A stretch of 64,000 bases of DNA from an uncultured Clostridia bacterium (GTDB taxonomy: Bacteria; Bacillota; Clostridia; Christensenellales; UBA1242). Under the pieces are notes generated by a model. It worked only from the letters and a program-made list of their open reading frames with translations. It searched no databases and was not told the DNA's origin. The position numbers were made by a program, and so were the translations under genes. This document shows positions 8,945-17,422 of this stretch, piece by piece (the first letter of the stretch is position 1; the number at the start of each line of letters is the position of its first letter). Location of the stretch: positions 124,001-188,000 of the forward strand of contig CAKVOP010000002.1 of assembly GCA_934793215.1 (NCBI GenBank), written 5' to 3'.

Positions 8945-9487
8945 CTATTTTGCATACCTATTTTTATAATAAGAGTAGTTTTTTTCTACTTTTTTTATAT
9001 AATTTTCGGTCTCCAAAAATGGGATTTTTTTCAATGTTTTCCCATCTTGTGAATATTCACTATTTTTAAGCCATTCTTTCACATTTCTTTGTCCAGCATT
9101 ATAAGCACAAAGTGCGAGTTTTTTATCTCCAAATTGGTTTATTAAATAAGACAAATAATATGTGCCAATTTTAATGTTAAACTTACCTTCTAAAAGGACA
9201 TTATCTTCATATTTTTCTCCAATTTTACCAGCAAGCCACTCACCGGTTGAAGGCATAATCTGCATAAGTCCTTGAGCACCTTTTGAAGAAATCGCTTTTT
9301 CACGATAACCGCTTTCAACATTAATGACTGAAGCAACAAGTGCTGGTTCTACTCCAAATTCAGTGCTATATTCCTTAACTTCATCGCAAAATTTCATAGG
9401 ATAAAAATAAGCATAAAAAGAACCCAACGAATAGGTTAAAATTATGCTTATAATCAAAAGAGAAAGACAAATGTATATATTCTTCAC
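8945..9487 (-). CDS. Membrane-anchored soluble lytic transglycosylase (SLT domain)
   Basis: A 180-residue peptidoglycan-cleaving enzyme. An uncleaved N-terminal signal anchor (about residues 5-28) would place the SLT domain outside the membrane. The catalytic Glu is in NVESGYREKAISSKGAQGLMQIMPSTGEW (about 56-84), and the later family motifs YYLSYLINQF and AYNAGQRNVKEWL are present. The start appears to be GTG at 9487 with no clear ribosome binding site, so it is uncertain. Small Firmicutes enzymes of this kind are often sporulation- or growth-related, but nothing here shows which. Confidence 0.88.
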   Translation of the reverse strand: MKNIYICLSLLIISIILTYSLGSFYAYFYPMKFCDEVKEYSTEFGVEPALVASVINVESGYREKAISSKGAQGLMQIMPSTGEWLAGKIGEKYEDNVLLEGKFNIKIGTYYLSYLINQFGDKKLALCAYNAGQRNVKEWLKNSEYSQDGKTLKKIPFLETENYIKKVEKNYSYYKNRYAK

Positions 9488-9697
9488 AATTATAGTTTAT
9501 TTCGCTATAAAATAAAAATACGCACAAGTTTTAGTAAAATATTTTTTGACTCACTTCGCCTTTCAAATCAAATCACATAAAGGATTCGCATTCTATTTCA
9601 CATTTAGAAAGTTTATCCGCCGTCAAAATGATTTATTACAACAAAATAAAAAAAATGAAGTATCTATTGACAAGATTATGTCACGTAATAGTTAAGA

Positions 9698-9955
9698 TTA
9701 TATTCGCTCTAACCTTAGTCTCATGCCAATTTGCGAAACTCTGAAGAACCCGACAAAAGAACGGAAAGGTTTACTTGCCAAAAATTGTCTTGCCAAAACC
9801 AGACTTCTTTCTTGAAATTTAACCGAAATTCCGCAGGCTTGCCCCGCTTCTTTTGGAGTGTTAATGATTCCTGCAAAGTATCCAGCCGTTCTAAACATAT
9901 TTGCGAAATAAAGTGTTTCATTTCGCGAAGAAAAAATCGCTAAAATATATGTCAT
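9698..9955 (-). CDS. DUF3343 protein (putative Se/S carrier-like)
   Basis: An 85-residue protein of the DUF3343 type: a short alpha/beta fold with a conserved Cys-Gly followed by V-K-F (here ACGISVKF, about residues 40-47). GGAGAGG precedes the ATG. In clostridial genomes this family is often next to a cysteine desulfurase-like gene; here it is divergent from exactly such a gene across a 68-bp promoter region. The expected role is handling of sulfur or selenium from the desulfurase, but this is inferred from context, and the C-terminal ~30 residues are divergent. Confidence 0.7.
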   Translation of the reverse strand: MTYILAIFSSRNETLYFANMFRTAGYFAGIINTPKEAGQACGISVKFQERSLVLARQFLASKPFRSFVGFFRVSQIGMRLRLERI

Positions 9956-9969
9956 GACCTCTCCTTTTA

Positions 9970-9999
9970 TTCACAAATCCCCCTCTTTTACACTATATT
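9970..9999 (+). promoter_or_regulatory. Promoter of the cysteine desulfurase-like gene
   Basis: TTCACA (9970-9975), 18 bp, TATATT (9994-9999). The ribosome binding site AGAGGA follows at about 10009. Confidence 0.55.
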
Positions 10000-10004
10000 G
10001 TAAA
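9987..10004. promoter_or_regulatory. Operator-like palindrome over the -10 box
   Basis: TTTACA, 6 nt, TGTAAA: an 18-bp inverted repeat that encloses the -10 hexamer of the plus-strand gene in the divergent intergenic region. It is a candidate repressor site. Confidence 0.4.
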
Positions 10005-10023
10005 TATAGAGGAATGTTTACTA

Positions 10024-11163
10024 ATGATTTATTTAGACAATTCTGCATCAACTTTAATTAAACCAAAAGAGGTTATAAAAGCAGTCAACGACGCACTGCT
10101 AAATTTTAGTGCCAACCCTGGTCGAAGTGGACATCAAGCTAGCATTAAAACAGCACTCAAAGTAGAAAGCGTTCGTGAAAAAATAGCCTCTCACTTTAAA
10201 GTCAACGAAAGCCAAAATGTAATTTTTACACAAAACTGCACTTCTGCTTTAAATCTTGCTATATTAGGCTCTGCACGCAATGGTGGACATGTGATTTGTA
10301 CCGAAAACGAGCACAACTCGGTATTGCGACCTCTTGAACATTTAAAAAGAGCTGGTATGATAGACTACTCTATTGCTTTTCAATCAAGCCCTAAAGGCAT
10401 AACACTGGAAGATATCAAGAAACATTTAAAACCCAACACTTACATGGTTGTTTGCAATTATATTTCAAATGTTAATGGTGCCGAAGCAGACATTCCGTCA
10501 ATTGGCAAATTTTGTCACGAGAATAATTTGATATTTTTAGTAGATGGAGCTCAAAGTTCAGGACACAAAGCAATTAACCTTGAAGAAAACCATGTCGATT
10601 ACTACACTATTGCTGGACACAAAGGATTTTATGCACCACAAAGCATCGGAGCTCTTGTGATGTCAGGAAAATATCGACCTGAGCCCATCACTTTTGGAGG
10701 CACAGGAACTAACAGCCTTGAACTTTTTCAACCAGATATCTATCCCGAAAGGCTTGAAAGCGGAACTATTTCCTCCCCTTTGATTTTAGGGCTTGGAGCA
10801 GGCATAGAATTTGTAGAAAATAATTTCAAGTTGATAAACAGCAAGATAGACGATTTGACTACATTTTTAAATTTTGAACTCAACAAATTAGGAGTAAAAG
10901 TCTATACTGAACCCGAGAACTCAACTGGTGTGCTAGCTTTTAACATTGGTGATATTCACTCAAATGAAATTGCAAATATTTTAGATGAAAAATATGGAAT
11001 TTGTGTACGAGGAGGCTTTCATTGTGCACCAATAAAACATAGGGCTCTTGGCACGCTTGACCAAGGAGCTGTAAGAGTTAGCCTTTCATACTTCAATACC
11101 TTTTCAGAAATTCAACGATTGCTGTTCGCCATAAAACACATATTGAAAGCTTACAAACTATAA
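10024..11163 (+). CDS. Cysteine desulfurase / selenocysteine lyase family aminotransferase (class V)
   Basis: A 379-residue PLP enzyme that should take sulfur (or selenium) from cysteine (or selenocysteine). Visible motifs are the opening YLDNSAST, the PLP Asp/His region VDGAQSSGHKAI, the Schiff-base Lys in TIAGHKGFYAPQ (about residue 201), and a conserved Cys in RGGFHCAPIKHRALGT (about 338). These match the cysteine desulfurase-like family found with DUF3343 rather than housekeeping IscS/NifS. The divergent DUF3343 gene supports this. A strong terminator follows. Confidence 0.88.
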   Translation: MIYLDNSASTLIKPKEVIKAVNDALLNFSANPGRSGHQASIKTALKVESVREKIASHFKVNESQNVIFTQNCTSALNLAILGSARNGGHVICTENEHNSVLRPLEHLKRAGMIDYSIAFQSSPKGITLEDIKKHLKPNTYMVVCNYISNVNGAEADIPSIGKFCHENNLIFLVDGAQSSGHKAINLEENHVDYYTIAGHKGFYAPQSIGALVMSGKYRPEPITFGGTGTNSLELFQPDIYPERLESGTISSPLILGLGAGIEFVENNFKLINSKIDDLTTFLNFELNKLGVKVYTEPENSTGVLAFNIGDIHSNEIANILDEKYGICVRGGFHCAPIKHRALGTLDQGAVRVSLSYFNTFSEIQRLLFAIKHILKAYKL

Positions 11164-11222
11164 AAGTTTATTGACATTATCTTTAATGGCAATTCGTGCA
11201 CTTACATTTTTAGTTAAAACTC

Positions 11223-11260
11223 ACTATTATGCAATAGTTATATAAAAATAACATACTAGC
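11223..11260 (+). repeat. 38-bp interspersed repeat, copy 2
   Basis: Begins ACTATT and ends ATAACATACTAGC, with an inner inverted repeat GTTAT / ATAAC. It lies between the convergent desulfurase-like gene and pnp, 24 bp before their shared terminator. Confidence 0.75.
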
Positions 11261-11283
11261 CCGAAATTCTTATAGTATACAAC

Positions 11284-11324
11284 AAAAACACTGGTAACAT
11301 AACAAACAATATACCAGTGTTTTT
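11284..11324. terminator. Bidirectional terminator between convergent genes
   Basis: A perfect 13-bp stem (AAAAACACTGGTA / TACCAGTGTTTTT) with a 15-nt loop. It gives a T tract in both directions and serves the desulfurase-like gene (+) and pnp (-). Confidence 0.85.
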
Positions 11325-11352
11325 AATCAATAAAATCATCTAATTTTTATAT

Positions 11353-13452
11353 TTATTTTTCTTCTTTTGGGAGTATTCTTTTGAGGTCAATTCTACCCTT
11401 TTCGTCAATTTTGATAACTTCTACTTCAACCTCGTCACCAATTTTAACCACATCTTCAACCTTCTCAACTCTCTTGTTTGAAAGTTTTGAAATGTGAATC
11501 ATTCCCTCTTTATTTCCAGCAAATTCAACAAAAGCACCAAAATTCATGATTCTAACTACTTTCGCGTCATACACATCACCTACTTCAACATCTTCAACAA
11601 TTCCAAGAATTATTGATTTTGCCTTTTCTGCCATTTCAGCGTCTTGTGTTGCGATAAATACTTTTCCATCATCATCAATGTCAATTTTTACGCCTGTTTG
11701 GTCAATGATTTTGTTAATCATTTTTCCACCAGTTCCAATAACATCTTTAATTTTGTCTGGGTCAATATTGAAACTAATAATTTTTGGTGCATATTTAGAA
11801 AGTTCTTTTCTTGGAGCAGGAATTTCAGCGAGAAGTTTATTCATAATAAACATTCTTCCTTCACGTGCTTGTTTAAGGGCTGTTGTTAGGATATTTTTAT
11901 CAATTCCCTTAATTTTAATATCCATTTGAATTGCTGTAACGCCAACTTCTGTACCTGTAACCTTAAAGTCCATGTCTCCAAGGAAATCTTCAAGACCTTG
12001 AATATCCGAAAGAACAGCGACCTTTCCAGTTTCGTCATCTTTAATAAGACCCATTGCAATTCCAGCAACTGGGCGTTTAATAGGAACGCCACCATCCATA
12101 AGTGCAAGCGTTGAGCCACAAACAGAAGCCATCGATGAAGAACCATTTGATGAGAGAACCTCACTTACAAGTCTTAAAGCATAAGGGAACTCCTCTTCAC
12201 TAGGAATAACAGGTTCAAGTGCTCTTTCAGCCAAAGCACCATGTCCAATTTCTCTTCTTCCTGGACTTTTGATTCCTCTTGCTTCACCAGTAGCGTAAGC
12301 AGGCATATTATAGTGGTGAACATAACGATTTACTTCTTCCTCGTCAAGTCCTTCAAGTTTTTGCATGTCAGAAACAGTGCCAAGCGTAAGAGATGTAAGC
12401 ACTTGGGTTTGTCCTCTTGTAAAGATACCGCTACCATGAACTCTTGGAAGAACTCCAGTTTCGCACCATATAGGACGGATTTCTGTTAATGTTCTTCCAT
12501 CTGGACGAACACCCTTATTCAAAATCTTGGCTCTAACTTTCTCTTTGGTCATTTTATAAATGACATTACCTATCTGCTTCTCTTGTTCTGGGAAAATGTC
12601 AGCAAAATGAGCAAGAACATCTTCATTAAGAGCATCTTGTCTAACTTGTCTTTCTTGTCTGTCAAAAGTATCAAGGGCATAATCAAGTTTAGCATCAGCA
12701 TATTCTCTAACTGCATTGTTAATTTCATCTGGAACAATATCATAAACAAGACCAGTCGCAACAGGCTTTCCAATTTCAGCTTTTACGCCCTTCATGAATT
12801 TAACTATTTTTTTAATTTCTTCATGAGCAAACATTATTGCGTCAAGCATTGTTTCTTCTGGAACTTCTTTTGCCCCTGCTTCTACCATTAGGACAGCTTC
12901 ATCAGTTCCTGACACTGTAAGATGCATAAGAGATTTTTCTCTTTGTTCAAGATTTGGATTTATTATAAACTCATTATCGACAAGTCCAACTTGAACTGAA
13001 CCAGTAGGTCCCATAAATGGGATATCTGAAATGCTTAAAGCGAAACTTGAACCAAGCATTGCGAGTGGTTCAGGAGCAACATCTGGGTCAACAGATAGTG
13101 CAGTTGCAACTACGCATACATCATGATAAAATCCCTTTGGGAAAAGAGGTCTTAAAGGTCTATCGATAAGACGAGATGTCAAAATGGCTTTATCAGAAGG
13201 TTTTCCTTCTCTCTTTTTAAATCCACCAGGAATTTTCCCCACAGAATACATTTTTTCTTCATAATCTACTGCGAGAGGAAAAAAGTCGATGCCTGGACGA
13301 GGCTCTTTTGACATAGTTACATTAACCATTACAACGGTTTCTCCACATCTTACTACGCAAGAGCCGTTTGCTTGTTCGCAAAGTCTGCCAGTTTCAAATG
13401 TAACTTCTCTTCCGCCAATGTTGATTGAATATATTTTTGCGTCTTCTTTCAT
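11353..13452 (-). CDS. pnp: Polyribonucleotide nucleotidyltransferase (PNPase)
   Basis: A phosphorolytic 3'-5' exoribonuclease of mRNA turnover. The 699 residues contain two RNase PH domains, the KH domain (IGTGGKMINKIIDQTGVKIDI, about 560-580) and a C-terminal S1 domain (about 620-690, NFGAFVEFAGNKEGMIHIS). The core motif SSMASVCGSTLALMDGGVPIKRPVAGIAMGL is intact. AAAGGAG precedes the ATG. It follows rpsO in the classic rpsO-pnp order, separated by a strong hairpin. Confidence 0.98.
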   Translation of the reverse strand: MKEDAKIYSINIGGREVTFETGRLCEQANGSCVVRCGETVVMVNVTMSKEPRPGIDFFPLAVDYEEKMYSVGKIPGGFKKREGKPSDKAILTSRLIDRPLRPLFPKGFYHDVCVVATALSVDPDVAPEPLAMLGSSFALSISDIPFMGPTGSVQVGLVDNEFIINPNLEQREKSLMHLTVSGTDEAVLMVEAGAKEVPEETMLDAIMFAHEEIKKIVKFMKGVKAEIGKPVATGLVYDIVPDEINNAVREYADAKLDYALDTFDRQERQVRQDALNEDVLAHFADIFPEQEKQIGNVIYKMTKEKVRAKILNKGVRPDGRTLTEIRPIWCETGVLPRVHGSGIFTRGQTQVLTSLTLGTVSDMQKLEGLDEEEVNRYVHHYNMPAYATGEARGIKSPGRREIGHGALAERALEPVIPSEEEFPYALRLVSEVLSSNGSSSMASVCGSTLALMDGGVPIKRPVAGIAMGLIKDDETGKVAVLSDIQGLEDFLGDMDFKVTGTEVGVTAIQMDIKIKGIDKNILTTALKQAREGRMFIMNKLLAEIPAPRKELSKYAPKIISFNIDPDKIKDVIGTGGKMINKIIDQTGVKIDIDDDGKVFIATQDAEMAEKAKSIILGIVEDVEVGDVYDAKVVRIMNFGAFVEFAGNKEGMIHISKLSNKRVEKVEDVVKIGDEVEVEVIKIDEKGRIDLKRILPKEEK

Positions 13453-13470
13453 TTTTTCTCCTTTATTTTA

Positions 13471-13503
13471 AAAAGGGGGCGACAAAAACATCACTCCCCC
13501 TTT
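13471..13503 (-). terminator. Hairpin with T tract between rpsO and pnp
   Basis: On the minus strand an 8-bp stem (AAAGGGGG / CCCCCTTT) with a 16-nt loop is followed by more T residues. It can end rpsO messages and may also be an RNase cleavage site controlling pnp, as in other bacteria. Confidence 0.7.
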
Positions 13504-13514
13504 CAATTATTAAA

Positions 13515-13775
13515 TTATTTAACTTCTCTTATACCAAGTTCTTTGATAAGTGCTCTGTAAGCTTCAATATCTTTTTCTTTGAGATAAAGCAAAAAGCCCT
13601 TTCTTTTACCAACCATTTGTAAAAGACCACGACGAGAATGGTTATCTTTTGCGTTCTTCTTCAAATGTTCGTTTAAGTGATTAATTCTTTCAGTTAAAAG
13701 AGCAACTTGAACTTGAACTGAACCAGTGTCGTTTTCAGAAAGTTTGTATTTCTCGATAATTTCTTTCTTTTCCAT
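13515..13775 (-). CDS. rpsO: 30S ribosomal protein uS15
   Basis: The 86-residue S15 binds 16S rRNA helices at the three-way junction early in 30S assembly. The family signature is visible (TGSVQVQVALLTERINHLNEHLKKNAKDNHSRRGL). AGGAGG lies before the ATG. A dedicated promoter and an approximately 85-nt structured leader precede it, so autogenous control by S15 is likely. Confidence 0.98.
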   Translation of the reverse strand: MEKKEIIEKYKLSENDTGSVQVQVALLTERINHLNEHLKKNAKDNHSRRGLLQMVGKRKGFLLYLKEKDIEAYRALIKELGIREVK

Positions 13776-13800
13776 GATTTCCTCCTATTTATAATTTTGT

Positions 13801-13850
13801 CCTTCCGCGAAGTAAATCGTCAAGAGGTGTCGAATTTACTGCGACCAAGG
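13801..13850 (-). promoter_or_regulatory. Structured rpsO leader, candidate S15 autoregulatory element
   Basis: In the rpsO 5' UTR the two ends pair: CCTT with AAGG, CGC with GCG and GTAAAT with ATTTAC, leaving internal loops and a 16-nt apical loop. This lies between the promoter and the ribosome binding site, the position of known S15 leaders. Assignment to a particular S15 leader class is not possible by eye. Confidence 0.55.
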
Positions 13851-13866
13851 TTTTATCGACTTTGTT

Positions 13867-13895
13867 ATTATATCAAATTATTATCACTTTGTCCA
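13867..13895 (-). promoter_or_regulatory. SigA-type promoter of rpsO
   Basis: Minus strand TGGACA (13895-13890), 17 bp, TATAAT (13872-13867). The start site would be near 13860, giving a leader of about 85 nt. Confidence 0.75.
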
Positions 13896-13916
13896 CAATT
13901 TTTTCAATATTTTTTA

Positions 13917-15323
13917 TTAATTATAAAATTTTTTCTTCTTTTCAATTATTTCATCAATACGAGCAATATAATCTTCAATGAATTTGCAATTTGGCTCTCT
14001 TTCAATGCGGTTTTCAATATTGTAGACGCGTTTACTCATCGCACCAGCACCGACACCGATTACAGTAACCAAATCTTCCATACTTTCAATATTAAACATG
14101 CAGACATGTTCATCTCTATAATATCCCACATTTTCTAGACCAGCCAGTTGATTTTTCTGTCTATACAAATAATAAGGTTTATAATCATTTTCAAGCAAAA
14201 TCTTTTCCGCATATGAAACCATTTTCGCGACTTCTTTCTCGTTTTTATCTTTAAGTGCCTCCTCATCATCACGAAGAAGAGCACCATTTTTTACTGACAA
14301 TGTATGAACAGTGATATTGTGAGGATAAAGTTCTAAAAGTGTTGAAATGGTTCTTTTAAAAATGCCAAATTTTTCTCCCGGAAGACCTGCAATTATGTCC
14401 ATATTGACGACAAAACCTCTTTCAAGTGCCATTGAATATGCTTCAAGAACTTGACTGTTTTTTTGTTTACGTCCAATTCTCTTTAATGTTGCCTCACAAA
14501 AAGTTTGAGGATTGATTGAAAGACGGGAAACTTTATGTTTTTTTAATACATCTAGCTTTTCAGCCGTGATTGTATCTGGACGACCACACTCAACCGTAAA
14601 TTCATTGACTGGGAAATTAAGATGCGTAAGAAGTCTATCAAGTTCTTCCGCACTTAACACCGATGGAGTTCCTCCTCCAACATAAATGTTCCTTACAATA
14701 AGTGCTTTATCTCGAATTATCTCCTTCACTGCATTTATTTCTTTAATCATTGCATCTATGTAGAAAGGAACTTTATCTTTTACTCTTTCAATTTCACTTG
14801 AAATAAACGAGCAATAAAGACATCTCGAGGGACAAATTGGAATATTTACATAAAGGTCAACAAGGTTATCGTTTCTAATTATCCCCTTTTGGTTTTTTAA
14901 TATCAATGGAACCAGCCTTGCCTTTTCCTTTGAAACAAAATATTCTTTTTCAAGAACATCTGCAAGCAAATAATCCTTAATTTCTCCCTTTGTTACCAAA
15001 TCTCTTGCAAATTTGGTTGGCCTTACGCCCGTAAGAGAGCCCCAAGGAAGTGTCTTTTTTAGAAGCGGTGACAAAATTTGATACAAATGATTTTTTACAT
15101 ACCTTTTGCGTAGCGATTTATCTTGAAGTTCGCTTATATTATTAGGTAAAACATATTTAAAGGAATAAGATTTTTCTTTCCCGTCATAGTTCACCACAAA
15201 CTTGTCTTCTATTCTTTCCCCTTGCCTTGTTTCGTTATGGTCAATTTTTATATTTTCTTCACCGAAAAGTTTGCAAAGATCTTGAAGTTCAGTTAAATAT
15301 CCTTCGTTATTCGTTGAAATCAT
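13917..15323 (-). CDS. hemZ: HemZ-type radical SAM protein (coproporphyrinogen III dehydrogenase-like)
   Basis: A 468-residue radical SAM enzyme. The HemZ N-terminal domain (about 1-150, with LPWGSLTGVRPTKFARDL) precedes the SAM domain, whose 4Fe-4S motif is CPSRCLYCSF (C-x3-C-x2-C, about 168-177) and whose glycine motif is VGGGTPSVL. HemN/HemZ proteins decarboxylate coproporphyrinogen anaerobically, but members in heme-poor anaerobes may do something else; no other heme gene is visible here. It overlaps the rel stop codon by 4 bp and ends the recJ-rel-hemZ operon. Confidence 0.88.
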   Translation of the reverse strand: MISTNNEGYLTELQDLCKLFGEENIKIDHNETRQGERIEDKFVVNYDGKEKSYSFKYVLPNNISELQDKSLRKRYVKNHLYQILSPLLKKTLPWGSLTGVRPTKFARDLVTKGEIKDYLLADVLEKEYFVSKEKARLVPLILKNQKGIIRNDNLVDLYVNIPICPSRCLYCSFISSEIERVKDKVPFYIDAMIKEINAVKEIIRDKALIVRNIYVGGGTPSVLSAEELDRLLTHLNFPVNEFTVECGRPDTITAEKLDVLKKHKVSRLSINPQTFCEATLKRIGRKQKNSQVLEAYSMALERGFVVNMDIIAGLPGEKFGIFKRTISTLLELYPHNITVHTLSVKNGALLRDDEEALKDKNEKEVAKMVSYAEKILLENDYKPYYLYRQKNQLAGLENVGYYRDEHVCMFNIESMEDLVTVIGVGAGAMSKRVYNIENRIEREPNCKFIEDYIARIDEIIEKKKKFYN

Positions 15324-17422
15324 CTTTCACCTCTATAAACCTTGGAAATGTTTTTAATTCCCTTTATCGCTATCATTGCACTTTCAAGCTCTTCTTTATT
15401 TTTAACATCAAGCACAAGCGTACAAAGGAATGTGTCTCCCACATCTTTGGCATCAAATCCCTTAATACCTAATTTCAACTTGGTTATGCTGTTTGTTATC
15501 TTTCCAATGTTATTATCCGACTTTTCCGCCACAACTTTTATTATCGCCGTAAACACCTGGTCTTTTTTGATTTGCCAAGTTGCATTTATAAGCCTTTCTT
15601 CTTCAAGATACTTAATGTTAGGACAATTTGCTCTATGAATTGCAACACCTTTACCTCTTGAAATATAACCTATAATGTCATCGCCCTCAATAGGAGAACA
15701 ACAGCCAGCAAAACGCACCAGCATTCCGCTATCGCCATCAACAAGAACACCCTCTTTATTGCGTTTAAGAGTTAGTGTGTCCTTAACCTCTGGAACAACT
15801 TTGTTTGATTTGTCAAACACACTTACAAGTTTATTAACAACCGATTGAGTGGTGATGGAACCAGACCCTATACCCGCATAGATTTCGTCCATGTTGTCGC
15901 AGTTATATTTTTTAAATAATTCACTTGTTGCATTGTCCGTCAAAAGTTGTGCACTTGTAAAATTCTTGTCTTGTAACGCTTGGGTAAACATACTTTTACC
16001 AAGTTTTATATTTTCATCTTTAAGTTCATTTTTGAAGAAATATTTAATCTTGCTTCGTGCACCTTGCGTTTTAACTACTTTTAGCCAATCTCTTGATGGA
16101 CCTTTTGAATTTTGGTTTGTGATTATTTCAACTATGTCGCCATTTCGAAGTTGAGAAGTAAGAGGTTTAAGTTTCCCATTAATTTTAGCCCCAACACAAT
16201 AGTCTCCTATTTTTGTGTGGATTGCGTATGCAAAGTCAATCGCAGTGGAGCCTTCTGGGAACTCCAACACTCTGCCCTTTGGCGTTTGACAAACAATTAC
16301 TCCGCCATAGAGTTCACCTTTAAGGGTCTCAATAAAGTCTTGATTTGACATACTCTTCGCACTCTCAACAGTTTCTCTAAACCATGCAAGCCTAGCGTCA
16401 AGCCCGTTCATTTTACCCTTATTTTCTTTATATAACCAATGTGCATACACCCCAAATTCACTCGCTTTGTGCATTTCCTTGGTGCGAATTTGTATTTCCA
16501 TAGGATGCTGGTTATCAGCAATAACTGTTGTGTGCAAAGATTGATAACCGTTAGGCTTTGGAGATGCAATATAATCTTTCACTCTTCCAGCCATTGGTTT
16601 GTATAAGCCATGAATACGTCCAAGCACCGCATAGCACTCTTCCACAGTGTTTACAATCACCCTCATAGCCAAAATATCATAAATTTGGTCAAGTGTATAT
16701 TTTTTATTATGAAGTTTGTTAAATATTGAAGAAATATGTTTAATTCTGCTAACAATTTCACCATCAATTTTAAGTTCGTTAAGCACGGCTTGAATTTTTT
16801 GTCGTGAGAGTTCAAGTTGTGCTTCGTTTTCTTCCCTTTTGCTTTCAATTTGGCGTTTTAAATCATAATAATCATCAGGAAACTGTAACCTTACAACATT
16901 ATCATATAAACTTTGTTTAAGCTTGTCCAGTCCTAATCTTTCAGCCAAAGGAACATGGATATCTTTTACTTGTTCAACAAAAAGTTTTTGTTTTTCAGTT
17001 AATGGATTTTCTAAAATTGAAATATCATATCCAATTCCAAAAAGTTTCATCATAACAACACGCATATCTTTGCTCATGACCAAAAACATGCGTCTAATAT
17101 CATCAACCTCTTCCGAAACCGTAAGACTATTTATATCCTTGATAACTTTAAAGTCTTCAACCATATCTTTTGTTTCTTGATCAAAATGCTGACAAATTTC
17201 ATCAGCTTGATCACCATTAAACTTAAATAGTTGATAATCTAAAAATGCCAAAACAGAATTCTTGTCAAGCTTATAAAAGACAATATTTTCAAGTATGCCA
17301 AAAATTCTATCAAGGTTTTGCTCTTCATTAAGCATACGCTCAATAAGAGCACATTCTTCTTCACTAAATGAAAAATTTGCTTTCAAAAGTGCAGAGATTG
17401 GCTCTACTTTATTTATTCGCAT
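15320..17422 (-). CDS. rel: RelA/SpoT-family (p)ppGpp synthetase with a degenerate hydrolase domain
   Basis: A 700-residue long RSH protein. The synthetase domain (about 215-345) is intact: R-x-K-H-x2-S-I, RVKDYIASPKPNGYQSLHTTV and EIQIRT. TGS (about 375-440), a conserved CC/His/Cys domain (GCCSPIEGDD...HRANCPN) and ACT follow. The N-terminal HD domain has lost its metal ligands: the usual HDxxED position reads LAFLDYQLF (about 58-66) and the usual ADRLHN position reads FGIGYD (128-133). It should make but not degrade (p)ppGpp. The start is the ATG at 17422 with GGGGGAG upstream, overlapping the recJ end by 14 bp. Confidence 0.93.
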   Translation of the reverse strand: MRINKVEPISALLKANFSFSEEECALIERMLNEEQNLDRIFGILENIVFYKLDKNSVLAFLDYQLFKFNGDQADEICQHFDQETKDMVEDFKVIKDINSLTVSEEVDDIRRMFLVMSKDMRVVMMKLFGIGYDISILENPLTEKQKLFVEQVKDIHVPLAERLGLDKLKQSLYDNVVRLQFPDDYYDLKRQIESKREENEAQLELSRQKIQAVLNELKIDGEIVSRIKHISSIFNKLHNKKYTLDQIYDILAMRVIVNTVEECYAVLGRIHGLYKPMAGRVKDYIASPKPNGYQSLHTTVIADNQHPMEIQIRTKEMHKASEFGVYAHWLYKENKGKMNGLDARLAWFRETVESAKSMSNQDFIETLKGELYGGVIVCQTPKGRVLEFPEGSTAIDFAYAIHTKIGDYCVGAKINGKLKPLTSQLRNGDIVEIITNQNSKGPSRDWLKVVKTQGARSKIKYFFKNELKDENIKLGKSMFTQALQDKNFTSAQLLTDNATSELFKKYNCDNMDEIYAGIGSGSITTQSVVNKLVSVFDKSNKVVPEVKDTLTLKRNKEGVLVDGDSGMLVRFAGCCSPIEGDDIIGYISRGKGVAIHRANCPNIKYLEEERLINATWQIKKDQVFTAIIKVVAEKSDNNIGKITNSITKLKLGIKGFDAKDVGDTFLCTLVLDVKNKEELESAMIAIKGIKNISKVYRGER

